A DNA stretch of 64,000 nucleotides from Ailanthus altissimus (Eukaryota; Streptophyta; Magnoliopsida; Sapindales; Simaroubaceae): assembly GCA_946807835.1 (NCBI GenBank), contig OX327695.1, positions 22,054,501-22,118,500 on the forward strand, given 5' to 3'. The notes below the pieces were generated by a model. It had not been told where the DNA came from, ran no database searches, and saw nothing but the letters and a program-made list of their open reading frames with translations. Both the position numbers and the translations under genes were made by a program. Positions 35,122-46,886 of the stretch are shown piece after piece (the stretch's first letter is position 1; every line of letters starts with the position of its first letter).

Positions 35122-35803
35122 TAAGATAAAATAGTTGCAAGAATAACATAATCATACTTTCATTTATTGGTTCAAGGAAAAGGTATGAAAATAAAAAATG
35201 TCATTTTCTTTTTCTTCATGCTTTAATAAATAATCAATTACCTATTCTTCACTATTTCTAATAATGTTCAAATTATATTTTTCAAATGTTATGAAGAATA
35301 GAGAGTTTGTCTCACACATTATTATATATTTATCACAAGAACCGAGACCAAATATCATTAAATACCCAGGGTATAAAATTAAAGGTTATTATTTTCTAAC
35401 AAATGATCGAGATAAAAATTGAGTTTGTCAAAATAGTGGTGTTAATTAAGTCACAAAAATAATACAAGTGGCTAGTGCCAAGGACCAAAATCTTGTAGTG
35501 AGAGAATTATTATTTTATGAAGTCATAGATGAGATTCGAGACATTGACTATTATATGTTCAAGATTGAAAATTTCAAGTGTAATTGGGTTGATAAAGTTG
35601 ATGATCTTGGGTTCACAATTGTCAACCTAAAATATTTAGGTCATAAATCAGACTCATTTATACTGACTTTTCAAGCCAAGCAAGTATTCCATATGGCTAA
35701 CCAAGAAGATGAGAGGTTAGTAATAGATTGCTTCTTACCTAAAAGTGAAAGTGTGGTAGAATCAACAGTTGAGGAGGTTGATTATGTAATGGGTCATTAG
35801 CCA
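35122..35803 (+). pseudogene. CACTA transposase remnant, DUF4216-like
   Basis: Resumes the transposase interrupted at 32068 (HNHTFIYWFKEKV near 35150-35200). Around 35340-35460 it reads RPNIIKYPGYKIKGYYFLTNDRDKN, then QNSGV. An open frame (35468-35800) gives MASAKDQNLVVRELLFYEV, FKIENFKCNWVDKVDDLGFT and NLKYLGHKSDSFILTFQAKQ VF. This is the ASAKD..YG.I.EI..LDY..F....FKCDWV..LGFT.V....GHKSD.F..A.QAKQVFY pattern of DUF4216 in CACTA transposases. The gene is split and stopped upstream; only this domain stays open. Confidence 0.85.
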
Positions 35804-37089
35804 ATAATAAAAAAACTCACAAAGTATTGATTCTTGTGATGTGGATGATGAACACAATGTAATATACACATAACCAGATTGTGATGTTATATGGTTGAAC
35901 TAATAACAAATCAGTATGACTAAAAGTTAAAATATCGTTCATTATTATTTATTCTTAGTGTTGTTCTTCTTCATCAACCTAAATGTTGATGTTTTTTTAA
36001 TCATATTATTGGCTTTTATTGTTAAGATATCATTGTTTGATGTTGCATTTTATTTTTGCAATTTGGTTGTTTGACTTGCTCACAATTCTAACTTGCTCAA
36101 CTTGGATAATCAAATGATTCTTGATCATTTTGACTATATGATGTTGACTTGCTCACAATTCTAACTTGTTTGAAGTTAAAATCATTAGAAGTCATATACT
36201 AAAATCCTGTATTCCATGCATCATTTATTTATTCACCTTCTTTATACTCTAAAGCTAAGAGCCATAAGAAAAACTGACCATGAATGATTTTGCACACTTT
36301 ATTCACCTTGTAGTGCCTATAGTTTTGCCTTTTCTATTTGGCTAAAAAATTATTTTCACAACAAAAAGGCATTTCGTAAGTAATATTTTTTTTTGCCTAA
36401 AATTATGTGTAGAACAATAAATGCTATTATCAAGTAATTAAATATTTTTCTTAAGTAACTATCATTTTATTATTTAGATACTCTTGCTCTTAGTTAACTA
36501 CTTTACAATCATGCGTAGTTTTGGTCAGAGCTAAATATGCAAAGTGCAAGCAACAAAGCTTTGTTACTTTGTTAATAGTAGGCTCAGTAGATGAGTTGGA
36601 TTTCAATTGTTATCTACTTTGTTATTTAGGATTGAATACTTAAAACTTAAATTCTTTTGTATTAATATTTTTTTAATTCTTGTAATAATTTAATAAAACA
36701 AGAAACTTGTACAGAAGAAGAGATTGATGATGTCTATATGGAGGGGGCAGTATTTATTTTTGCCAAACTAAGGTCTTGAAGAAAAGTTGCAAGTAACAAC
36801 GTTGGTTGGGATTTGAATTATTTTTATTTCTTTTAAACTTAGTTCATTAATTGGTTGGTTGAACAATTTATGTTTCTATTGGACATTGATAATAGGGTTG
36901 ATTAGTATTTATATTCTTTTTTTAAAGTATCAATTTAGGATGTCATATACTTTTTATAGTATGTTATAAATTATTATAGTTATATGAATTTCAAATTAAC
37001 TTTAATGAATCCATTTATTTTTTAGTAATATAAAATATATGTATATAAATATATAAATATATATATATATGAGACAATCTTTATACTAT
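35804..37089. other. CACTA 3' non-coding region
   Basis: AT-rich with no gene. The phrase TTGACTTGCTCACAATTCTAACTTG occurs at about 36071 and 36143, a local 72-bp duplication. An (AT)n run lies near 37050-37072. Confidence 0.5.
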
Positions 37090-37453
37090 ACAAAAAGTTA
37101 CATTTATTAACGTGAAATATCATAATTTCATGTCAATTCTATCATAAATTTATTTGTGACAATAATTTTGTCACATCTTTTGTCATGATTCTTGTTACAT
37201 TAACTGCCAACTAGATTTCATTTTTCATATGGAAACAATCACGCCAACTACTATCTTATATTAGTTATGTTAGATGTCAGTAAGATGTGAAGAAAAATAT
37301 GTGATAGGAATTTTTTTATCACAAATTTTGTTTTTTCACAACTTTTTGTAATAGAATTTTTTTCTGATAATCACGGGAGTAACTTTTTGTGATATAGTTA
37401 TTTTATTATAAATAATGTTTTGTGACAAGAAACAAACTTATTTTATAGTAGTG
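37090..37453 (-). mobile_element. CACTA right terminus with subterminal repeats
   Basis: Dense short motifs (TTTGTGACA, TTTGTCACA, TGTGATA) in both orientations lead to TATTTTATAGTAGTG ending at 37453. This is the inverted form of the CACTACTATAAAA start at 12365. Confidence 0.72.
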
Positions 37454-37749
37454 ATATTACTTGTTACCCACGGTGAAATTTCACCTACCATCACTTACTC
37501 CTTTATGATTTAGAAATATCCAATCACATCTTTTTTAGAAGGTAATTTGCACTTCTTTGTAAAGAAAAAGGTGCAGTAAAGATGTAAATGACTATAAAAA
37601 TTATAAAGAGATAAGTAGTGATTGCAAAATTTTACATCGGTGATTAATAATTTCCCAAAATTTGAATTTATATTTAGTCTAGATCTCGTAGCAAAAGCAA
37701 TTTTATATTTTATATTTGAGAAGCAAAAATTCATAAGTATAAGAGGAAG
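37454..37749. other. Intergenic DNA, no gene seen
   Basis: The AT-rich frames on both strands here have no recognisable domain and overlap each other. Probably intergenic. Confidence 0.4.
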
Positions 37750-37754
37750 GAAGA

Positions 37755-37875
37755 TTGGGGTGCTGACTGAATTGGCTAGTACCTCAAAACTCACTCTTGA
37801 TTATTAAGTTGGGAGTTCGATTTTTCTTTTTGCCTGGATATAAATTTATGTGTTGTAAATATAAATAAAAAAAAG
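37755..37875 (+). mobile_element. SINE-like sequence (tRNA-derived)
   Basis: GGGGTGCTGACTGAATTGGCTAGTACCTC contains a box-A-like stretch. GGGAGTTCGATTTTT, about 45 bp later (37810), resembles box B (GGTTCGANNCC). It ends in an A-rich tail (AAATAAAAAAAAGAG). The arrangement is like plant Au-type SINEs; identity is tentative. Confidence 0.5.
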
Positions 37876-38423
37876 AGTAAAAGAGAGGGAAATCAATAGA
37901 GAAAGTGATCATAGAGTAAACTGAACAAACACCACGTCATCTTTTTACGAGGATTATTGACTTATGAAATTTCTTAACCTTATTTTGCAAATTGTAATTA
38001 TTATAATTTTAGAACACTAAACGTACAATTTAAGTTTAACAAAAACGAGATATTAAAAGCAGGAATTTGGATACCTAATGTGTAATTAACTACTGTTCAT
38101 ATTATGATTTTGGGGAGAGATAGGTAGACAAGTCAAATTAAAATTGTACAGTTTTTAGAATTCAGGCAAATTATTTTCTGAGCCAAGTCAATTGCGAAAA
38201 GGCACGGTGGTAGTTAGTGTAAACGATTTTTCTCACCGGGTCAATAGGAAAAGGATAAGAATGTAATTAACAAGCATTATTGCTATGGACCCAGCAAACG
38301 TGAAAAATACCTATTCAATTTTTTAAGCTCGTCGCCTTTACGGGTAAAGGATGTAGTCAAGCCACCATTGCTGATCTTATTATCATCAGATAATTTCGTG
38401 GCAATTCGGCTCCTCGCGCTCTT

Positions 38424-38429
38424 TATATA
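38424..38429 (+). promoter_or_regulatory. TATA box of lipase copy B
   Basis: CTCTTTATATACCC lies 75 bp upstream of the ATG at 38504. The leader between them (AAAACAAAACAATACC) is A/C-rich, as in plant 5' UTRs. Confidence 0.6.
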
Positions 38430-39799
38430 CCCAGCTTTAGGGTTGAGTTAAAATATCACCCAAGGATTAAAAACAAAACAATACCTTCTATTGCATACAA
38501 GCCATGGCTTGTAATTGTAACAAGAGTTTCTGCTCCAGTTACATGCTTCTAAATCCTGAAGAAGTGGGCTTCTTTGATCTCTTTCAAATCTTGTTTTCCA
38601 GTGACATGGAGAAGAGAAAATTTGTCGACAGCTCTGGAGCGGAAGAAAATTGTTTTGGGCGAAGGTGGATCATATTTATCTCAATCGTGGTGCAGAAGTT
38701 TTTGCTGTCTGTGGCAAAGCCTTTGTCAATTATTGGGTCAGCCATCGAGTTCTTCCTAAACCTTCTGACTGTTAACCGCAACATTGGTGTGCTCTTGCTG
38801 AATTTGTTACGAGGTTAGTTTGGTATCTTTATCCCTTTTTATTTATTTATTTACTTGATTTTGCTTCTTTTGACGCTATAACCTTTGTGGTGGCTAAGTT
38901 AACTGATAATGTCTCTTTTGCTCTATGCTTTGGCTGCAGAATAAATGATCTGGTAGTCACTTTTGTCTCACCGGTGATATATGTGTGAGAGATTAAACCT
39001 AATAACTTAAAAATAAACACATTCCGTTTCCCATGGATCTTTTTGAAGATGGCTAGCTAGTTTTGGTTATTAGAATATATTTTGCTATATGAACCTTATA
39101 TCATTACACACTGGAATCAGACGTAATTAAGTGATGCCAACTACTTGAGATTTGATATCTCAACACTTTATTAACAACGACTATAATTATAATTTTTCCG
39201 ATATAATAACCACGGATGGGGAAATATTATTGAGTTTTATATACATACATATCTATACTGGCTTAATGGCAAGTTGGCAACCTAATATGTATTAAAGTGG
39301 AGAACCTATTATGTATTAAAACGGAGAGGTTAAAGTCTAGTTTGGAATTGTTGTAATTTAAAGTAAACATTGTTAGTTGTGGTGGAGAAATAATTAGCCA
39401 ACTATTGTGAGATTCAACTTTATATGTTCACCTAGATATTTGATATTTGATAAGTATATTTTAAAAACTATTGTGAGATTCAAAAATAATTTATATGCGT
39501 TTGGTAAATTCTGTAGCTTTAATACTCTATGAAGTTAATATAACTGAAATGAAGATTGAAAAAATATATATTTATATATAATAATAATAATAATAAACAT
39601 TTATTTATCATTTTAATCTTTTAAATTTTGACCTCTGCGATTTTTGAACTTTGATTTTTTTTTTTTGACTGAAAATCTAGACTTTGACAATTACAAATTT
39701 CTCAACTTTAATAATTTAAACCATTGCAGCTTAAACTCTGACTCAGCCCCCATTATAAACTCTTTGAAACGAGATAGAGCAAATTTTATATAGTTTCAG

Positions 39800-39943
39800 G
39801 CGTCCACTTCCAGCGTGGGAGCATCATTATCTCTCCAGTGGGCCCTGCTTGCATGATGCAGCATTATTGTAGGGTTTTCCAATTTCTGGCCCCATCACCA
39901 CCCAACATTTCAGGAGCATATACATGCCACGAATCACTGGAAG
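39800..39943 (+). other. Possible replacement exon in lipase copy B
   Basis: A 144-bp segment, more GC-rich than its surroundings, lies between an acceptor-like TTTCAG and a donor-like AAG|GTAC. In the phase left by exon 1 it is open throughout (GVHFQRGSIIISPVGPACM...). Only its last ~30 bases (GAGCATATACATGCC..AATCACTGGAAG) look like the end of the normal exon 2. It may be a chance open frame in rearranged DNA. Confidence 0.35.
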
Positions 39944-40248
39944 GTACAATTAATTAATCAAATGTAGAACTTCCATTCATGCTAAATACATATTTATATA
40001 TAATTTTTCTATTCAAGGTTATAAGACCACCTTAAACTTATATCCTCTTGCAAATATGTTTATGTCTTGCAGATTTAATTCTTGGGATCTTATGACTATT
40101 GGAATGGTAAGAAGTAACACGAAGTAAAAGTTTATAATTTAATTTGTATATCTTACCATTCATTCATTCTTCTAGAAATGGACCATTAAAGGTTACAAAC
40201 TTACTAAATTATAACGGACTCACAATTAGTATGCCCTTTAATTGGCAG

Positions 40249-40866
40249 ATTATCAAAAGAAGGCCACAACACAAGCCTTTATGCTTTATGATAAAAACGA
40301 TGAGCAGGAAACTATTGTTGTGTCCTTTAGAGGTACTGAACCATTTGATGCAGATGCATGGTGTTCTGACTTTGATCTCTCTTGGTATGAGATCGATGGC
40401 ATGGGGAAGATTCACGGTGGGTTTATGAAAGCTCTAGGCTTGCAAAAGAGCATAGGTTGGCCAAAAGAAGTCATCAAGCAAGAAAACCGCACTCTGCCCT
40501 TAGCTTACTATGCAATCAGGGATAATCTAAAAGAGCTTCTGAGCAAAAACGATAGAGCAAAGTACATCCTGACAGGCCACAGTCTAGGCGGCGCGCTGGC
40601 AATTCTCTTTGCAGCAGTTCTTACTTTGCATGAGGAGACATCGTTGTTGGAGAAATTGGAGGGGGTTATATACATTTGGGCAACCCAGGGTAGGAGATGA
40701 GAAGTTTGCGGAGTACATGCAAAAGAAGTTGAGAGAGCATCAAGTTAAATACTTTAGGTTTGTTTACAGTAATGATATAGTGCCTAGGTTGCCTTTTGAT
40801 AACTCAGATCTTATGTTCAAGCACTTCGGAATCTGCTTCTATTTCAATCGCCTCTACGAACCAAAG
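40249..40866 (+). pseudogene. Lipase copy B exon 4 (catalytic core)
   Basis: Reads [72 protein letters not shown] and [14 protein letters not shown], then shifts frame within GAGGGGGTTATATACATTTGGG. It resumes as [17 protein letters not shown] and [16 protein letters not shown], then [12 protein letters not shown]. It is flanked by CAG at 40248 and GTGAGC at 40867. The order and residues match the plant class-3 lipase fold: nucleophile elbow first, Asp loop second. Confidence 0.93.
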
Positions 40867-41207
40867 GTGAGCATCTGTCTTCTTCAATCACAAACACATT
40901 AAATGAATTTAACCAGCTAACTTTGGCTCAGAAAGACAAACTTAGGAACACTCATCTTTTATAGTCCATAGATATATCTAGAGGATTAAAATTTTCTGTG
41001 CGAAGCTAATTGATATATATCAAAATTTCATATTCTTTCAATGTTTGGTTTAACATATACGTACTCTTAAAACACACGCTAATGTAATCTTAAAGTAATT
41101 AATGAGAGATTAACAATCGAATACTCCAATATGTGCAAATCTTAGACTTTATGAATTCGTGTCCACTTCTAATATTCATACGCAATTTTTTGGTGCTTTC
41201 AACACAG

Positions 41208-41468
41208 GTGGTTCCTGAAGAACCAAACAAGAATTACTTCTCACCACTGCAGGTGATACCCATGACGATAAATGCATTTTGGGAGCTGATAAGAGGCTTC
41301 ACGTTACCTCGCACAAAGGGACCGGATTATAAAGAAGGATGGTTACTCAGAGTGTTAAGGGTAATTGGATTGATAATGCCTGGTCTACCAGCTCACTGTC
41401 CCCAAGATTATGTAAACGCCACTCGCCTGAGATTATTGGATGCTGTCTTCCACTCTAAGGAAATGTAA
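41208..41468 (+). pseudogene. Lipase copy B exon 5 (catalytic His end)
   Basis: Open from the acceptor ACACAG (41202-41207) to TAA at 41466-41468. It contains [20 protein letters not shown] and [16 protein letters not shown]; the His of PAH is the expected third triad member. No defects within this exon. Confidence 0.9.
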
Positions 41469-41504
41469 TCCAGTGGTGTGTCAATGAACATTCATGCGAG
41501 ATCC

Positions 41505-41600
41505 TAAAGATTAGCCCAATTGGTTAGCCAGCCTTCTGCAATAAAGTTAAGAGGTTTAGGAATTGAGTCCCTCCGTTACCAATTTCGGAAGGGAAGTTAT
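41505..41600 (+). mobile_element. SINE-like sequence (tRNA-derived)
   Basis: TTAGCCCAATTGGTTAG fits box A (TRGYNNARNNGG). GGAATTGAGTCCC, about 48 bp downstream, resembles box B. It lies just after the lipase stop codon, so it may contribute to the 3' end of that transcript. No clear tail boundary. Confidence 0.4.
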
Positions 41601-43099
41601 TCAATGTCTTCTCTTATTTGCGAGTAGGATGGAATTAAGTGTGTGAAAACGTAATCAAAAACAAAAAACTTCATGCGAGTTTAAAAATGTTATATAACTC
41701 CCACATTTCAATATTTAGTTTTGACGTATTGCAGTTATCCTTGCGTTTTGCATTTTATTGAAAAAATTTGTTGGTTGCAGTTTTGAGTTTGAAAAAATGC
41801 CATTTTTAGTTGATATAATTGATATATACCAACTTAATTCATATTTCTTTGGTAAATACTCAATCTCTTTAAGGATATTTTTTACTACTTTTTATTATTA
41901 TTTTTGTTCATGATGTTAGAGAAGGAAAAATATTATATTGTTTGTTGTATTTTTATTGATGAATGTTCGTGTATTTATAAAGTTTATAATAAATTAAAAT
42001 AAAAAAAATAAACCTAATAAGAATAAATCAATATATAAAAAAAAATAAATCTAATAGGTTAAGAAGTTAAAAAAGTTAATTTTTAAAATAAATAAATTTA
42101 AATTAAACTAAATTTCTTAATTTTCTTATCACATGAATCATAACTATTAAATTGATATATATCAATAAAATTAGGAGCGAAATTGATATTTTTCTTTTGT
42201 GTTTTGATTAGATCAACGTGTTGTCAATAAATTAAATCTTTTGCATTGGCTTCATTATTAAGCAGACTTTAATTTTTTATTAAACAAAAGTATATTATGA
42301 TGAATAAATACCATCAACAGACACGTTCGAATACATTATGACAAGTAAATTGGTTACACGCAGAAAAATATTGTAAAATTTATCTAGAAAACATCTTTAT
42401 GATACAAAGAAATGCAAGTTCAGGTTAGGTCAAGTCAATTGAATTAATTAGCAACGAAAACTTTGTGCTAGTTGCCATCAATTTTCATCATGTTTTGCAC
42501 TGACGCCATGCCATACCACTATCTGAAACTAATTAGATCTATATGGTTTATGGTTTATAGGCAGAATTAGGCAACCCAAACGTGGGCCACGAAAAGTATT
42601 ATAAGTAAATGCATGTGATTTATGGCAAAAATAATTTCATTGTTATTATCTTTTTTATTTTACAATAATAAGAAAAAATTGGGCAACTACTAATTTGTTT
42701 TTGAAATAAATTACATAGTGTGAAAGTAATTCAATTACTTGTCCAACAATAGCTTCCAACCCATAATATTCATTCTCTTATTGATGTGAGGCGATGGCTT
42801 TACACAGAAGTTTTGGTGATTATATAATCTTGAGGCTTGGAGAAGTAAGTCTCGTTGGTCTCATTGGCATTTTGTGCAATCGTGACATCACACAAAAAGC
42901 ATTTGTAGAGTTGCCAAGTGAGAGGGAGGAAAATCTCCAATATTATAGATAGCTATATCATGAGCCAATAATGTTTGCTTAGTTTTGCCATGAACCTCTT
43001 GACCATACTCACAGCATTTGAGATGTCATGTCTAATACATATTATGGTATACATAAGAGATCTTACAGCATTTGCATATGGCACTTTCTCTCTAAATGC
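41601..43099. other. AT-rich intergenic DNA and end of copia relic
   Basis: No gene. Minus-strand text from about 43090 down to 42800 can be aligned loosely with the end of copia RNase H, but frames are destroyed. The 3' LTR of the minus-strand copia element is not identifiable. Confidence 0.4.
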
Positions 43100-46000
43100 T
43101 ACTTCTTCTGTTGATGATGACTAATCATTTAGACAACTTAAATATGTTGCTAATAGAGTCTTGACACTTTTGGAAACATTCATCCCAAAATTAGTTAATA
43201 ATTACTTCACATATTTCTTCTATTTTAGAAATATATACTTGGCATTCTATCTCTTTTGATCTCCATCACAAGTATTTTTTTTCCTGCTCTAGTCTTCAAT
43301 TTTATAATTTCAGCCTTGTCATGACATGCTAACAGTATATCATTCATATATAACAGTAAGTAGATATCTTCACATTAATTTAAACACTTAAAGTAAACAC
43401 AACTATCATGAATACTACTGTTGAAACCATTCTATAACATGAAGACATCAAATCTCTTATACCACTGTCTAGGAGTATGTTTGAGTCTATTAAGATATGT
43501 TTTTAATAAGCATACCTCATCTTCTTTCTTGAGCCTTAAATCCTCTTGGCTAACTCATATAGATCTCTTTATCAAGCTCTTCATGTAAGAAGACTGTTTT
43601 GACTTTTAATTGTTCCAATTCTAAGTTCAAAGTAACAGTGATGGCCAATAACACTCTTATAGAGTTGTATTTTACTATAGTTGAGTAGATTTTAGTATAA
43701 TCCACTCATTTTCTCTGTGGAAACTCTCTAGCAACCAACCTTCCTTTAAATCTGGGTGGATTAGTGTTTCTCACACCTTCTTTAAGCTTAAAAATCCACT
43801 TGCAGCTCACAATCCTTCTGTTGACAGGTTTTTGCACCAATGTCCATATCTTGTTCTTATTAAGAGGCTTACTCTTTTCTTCCATTGCTTTTGCCACTTG
43901 TCTTTAGGCATACTTTTCAGTTGAGACAAGTGCAAATGTAATTAGGTCTGTATATGTATACTTTTTATATGGCTTAATCTTTTACCTCTTTCAATCTCTT
44001 ATAAACTAATAATTTGATACGTCGAATCCACCTTAATCCCTTTTTCGCATTTTGATCTGTATCTTCATTAGAGGTCTGCTAATCTAATCCCTGATTTCAT
44101 TCCTTGTTTACTTTACTTATTCCAGAACCTTTAAATTTAACCGGTTCATCAAGTTTAAAGTAAGGCACCCTCATTGAATGTAATATCTCTACTGATGCTG
44201 CATCTTATTTGTTTAAGATACCCTTTAATACCATATGGATAACCAATATAGATACTCTTTAATGCTTTTAGTTCAAGTTTGTCTTGCTTTATGTATATAA
44301 AAGTAAGGTAGCCAAAGATCTTCAAATTTTGATATTCTGTAATATGTCTAGACTATACTTCTTCTGGTGTCTTCAATTTAAGGGCTTCTATTCACAAGAA
44401 AACCAGTTATGACACACTCTCACCCTAAAAATTCTTAGTAAATTTTACAAAGAATAGCATGCATTTTACTTTCTCTAGTAAGTTTTTGTTTAGTTTCTCA
44501 ACCACGCCTTTCTATTGTGGTGTCATCTTGATAGTCATATGCCTAGCTATTTTATTTTAGTTGTAAAATTCATCAAAAACTTTATTTCAGTATTCTAGCC
44601 TATTGTTAGTCTTTAACTTTCTTATCTTTTAACCAATTTGGTTATCCACAAGGATCTTGCAAGCGTTAAATTTCCCAAAGACTTGATCTTTGCTTTTTAG
44701 TGGATAAATCCATACTTCTCTAGAGAAGCCATTAACCAAAGTTATAAAGTATCTAGCACCTTTAAGTGATGGTGTTTGTGATCTTCCTCATACATTTAAA
44801 TATATGTAATCTAGTATAGATTTTGTCTTTTGAGCTGTTGCATCTAACCTAACCCTGCTGGCCTTCCTAAGTACATACTAGTAACAGAATATAAGTACTC
44901 TAATTTTCACATTTTCAAATTCTTTCAACCTTCTTTTGCTCATATGCCCCATTTTAAAATGCCATAGCATTGTCTTATCCTTTATTGGTTGTGTAACTAT
45001 AGCAATATATCCCATTTCAACACTGTCAGCAAGCACATACAACCTGTTTATATTTTTTTTCCCTTTATGATTAACATTGATCCCTTGAAGACTTTGATGA
45101 ACCTAAAAGCTGAATCAAAGCTGTAGTCAGATTCATCTAATACCCCCAAGGAGATTACGTTTCATTTTAAATTAGGAACATGCGTTATATTATTTAGCTC
45201 TCCAACCATCCCATCATGTAATTTTAACCTAATGGACTTAATGCCAATAACATCATATGCAATGTTATATTCCAATCAAGACTTTTCCCCTGTTTATGAA
45301 TTAATAATCAATAAAATGTGACTTATTAAGGCACATGTGAAATGAGTAACCAGAGTTAAGAATTCACTCACCTTCAATCCCTTTATCAATGACTATAAGT
45401 GTCTTAGCAATATTATATCCTCCTATCTTAGCAACATCAACATTGTCCTTTAATTTTTACGTCTCCCTAGGCTTGTTCTTTTGTTTTTGGGCAATTTCTC
45501 TTGAAGTGGCCTTCTTTATGATATTGAAAACATATTAGTTTCTTCGACATTGACCTAGATTTACTTTGTTTTTCCCTTTTTATTCTTTCTTCTTAGATCT
45601 CTCTCTAACCATCAAACCTTTACTAGAGTGTGAATCTTTAATCTCATTTCTTTTCTTCAGATCTTTAGAATTTAAGGTTGCCTTCACATCCTTCATTGTC
45701 AAAGTTTCTCTTTTATATAACAAAGTGTCAACAAAATGTTCATATATATCAATGAGAGAGCTTAGAAGAATTATTGTTTTGTCTTCATCTTCTAATTTAA
45801 CATCAATATTCTCAAGATCAAGAATGATCTTATTGAACTAATCTAAATGATTCTTCACATGGGTACCCTCTTGCATAGTAAAAAAAATATAGTCTTTTCT
45901 TCATATACAACCTATTGACGAGAGACTTTGTCATATACAAAAGCCTTTAACTTATGCCATAGACCCAAGGCAATAGTCTCATCTCTCACTTCCCTTAACA

Positions 46001-46250
46001 CTTCATTAGTTAAACTTAGAACAATGCAATTATGTGCCTTTCTATCAATCTTAGAGAAGTCTTATATTTTATATGATGACTCAAGTTTCTTGCTATCATC
46101 TTCTCCCTTTATAGCTACTGTCAAGGCTAAATCATGACCTTGACTCACTAGTATGGACTTCATCTTGAATCTCTAAATATTGATGTCACCTTAACCATTG
46201 AATTTCTCAATGTCATGCTTTACCGTTGACATCTTTAAAAATTCAATGCT
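43100..46250 (-). pseudogene. copia gag-pol remnant, minus strand
   Basis: Landmarks on the minus strand: zinc knuckle near 45480-45540 (CFQYHKEGHFKRNCP, second Cys lost), protease near 45350 (ILNSGYSFHMC; the family has LDSG), GAG-pre-integrase near 44930 (LWHFKMGHMSKRRLKEFE), then the RT start at 43897-43706 (NKIWTLVQKPVNRRIVSCKWIFKLKEG split into KNKIWTLV and SCKWIFKLKEG). The RT catalytic region near 43330-43400 reads YLLLYMNDILLACHDKAE. Both catalytic Asp positions are Asn, as in the element at 4300. Many stops. Confidence 0.88.
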
Positions 46251-46262
46251 CCATTACCAATT

Positions 46263-46772
46263 TGTTATGACTTTACCCCAAAATCAAGCTTTAAAGATTC
46301 TTTAAGAACACGATCAATCCATACATAAAATAAAAATACAAATCAATAAACAGAAATTAAATGAAAACAAAGCAAGAACATAAAAAAGATATGTGGTTCG
46401 AGCAAGCCCTACTCCATAGGGAAGAGTACTCTTGTAAGTCTTTATTAAATCAATATCAAAATTTGATTACAATCTACACACATTAGAGAACAGGTTTCTC
46501 TTTCAACTCTCTCTCTAATTCTCAGTGTATAATCTCTAAAATTAACGTAGGAGATCAGTTATCTATTAGCTTCAATTTTGGGAACCTGGGCTTTATAACT
46601 GATTTAACCCTGTCACATTTTCCTCATGTGATCGCTTAAAGGGCTAAACTTGCATATTAGCCACATATGTTCTCAACTGTTTTAACTACCTTTTGAACTA
46701 ATTTTTGGAGCCAAAACACATCTGCAGCTGCTTACTGAATTCCAACTGTTGGATTATTCAATTCCCATCACA
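46263..46772 (-). repeat. 5' LTR of minus-strand copia
   Basis: On the minus strand it starts TGTGATGGGAATTG and ends AAAGTCATAACA. The PBS-like TTGGTAATGGAGC follows at once. Only one LTR is visible, so borders rest on TG..CA and on the lipase reading frame starting at 46773. Confidence 0.7.
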
Positions 46773-46886
46773 CTTAAATTAGTTAGGATTGTAAGGCTTG
46801 CACTCCCTGGATTAGCTGCTCATAATCCCTGGGATTATGTTAATGTAATTCGATTGGGATCGCATGATTTATATCTGAGACTCTAA
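46773..46886 (+). pseudogene. Lipase fragment, copy C (last exon)
   Basis: Reads LKLVRIVRLALPGLAAHNP then WDYVNVIRLGSHDLYLRL and TAA at 46884-46886. It aligns with copy [26 protein letters not shown], including the catalytic His of the AH motif. It begins exactly where the minus-strand copia LTR ends, so the rest of this exon was displaced or lost. Confidence 0.88.

Larger units (their letters stand above)
31600..37453 (+). mobile_element. CACTA (En/Spm) transposon, 5'-truncated, split by an LTR element
   Basis: Plus-strand remains of a CACTA transposase gene: a DUF4218-like piece (31640-31700), a piece at 32019-32068 resuming at 35122 after the inserted LTR element, and a DUF4216-like piece (about 35340-35800). 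A non-coding tail carries GTGA/TGTGACA motifs (37090-37450), and the right terminus TTTTATAGTAGTG ends at 37453 (reverse complement CACTACTATAAAA). A left terminus belonging to this copy was not found, so the start coordinate is nominal. Confidence 0.78.
38504..41468 (+). pseudogene. Class-3 triacylglycerol lipase (OBL1-like), copy B
   Basis: Best-kept member of the array. Exon 1 is 38504-38813 (LNPEEVGFFDLFQILFSSD, FGRRWIIFISIVVQKFLL, LLNLLRG; hydrophobic N-terminal region as in oil-body lipases). The expected exon 2 is not found. Exon 3 is 40073-40106 (FLGSYDYWN) but begins ATT TAA where copy A has ATG GAG. Exon 4 is 40249-40866 with GHSLGG (Ser codon 40581-40583) and SNDIVPRLP for the catalytic Asp. 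Exon 5 is 41208-41468 ([29 protein letters not shown], likely catalytic His), ending SKEM-stop. Exon 4 has a one-base insertion at 40666-40674 (EGV|YTFGQP). Lost exon 2, an exon-3 stop and a frameshift make it a probable pseudogene; the frameshift alone could be a sequencing error. Confidence 0.92.
43100..46772 (-). mobile_element. Ty1/copia retrotransposon, minus strand, 3' LTR not found
   Basis: Reading down the minus strand: a 510-bp 5' LTR (46772-46263), a degenerate PBS (TTGGTAATGGAGC), gag, protease, integrase, RT and a fading RNase H. The upstream flank (46773) is lipase copy C coding sequence, so the element inserted into that gene. The far LTR has been lost or is too diverged to see. 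Confidence 0.85.

Noticed and set aside
41505..41600. Functional tRNA gene
   Set aside because: Box-like motifs only; no cloverleaf pairing could be drawn and box B is poor.
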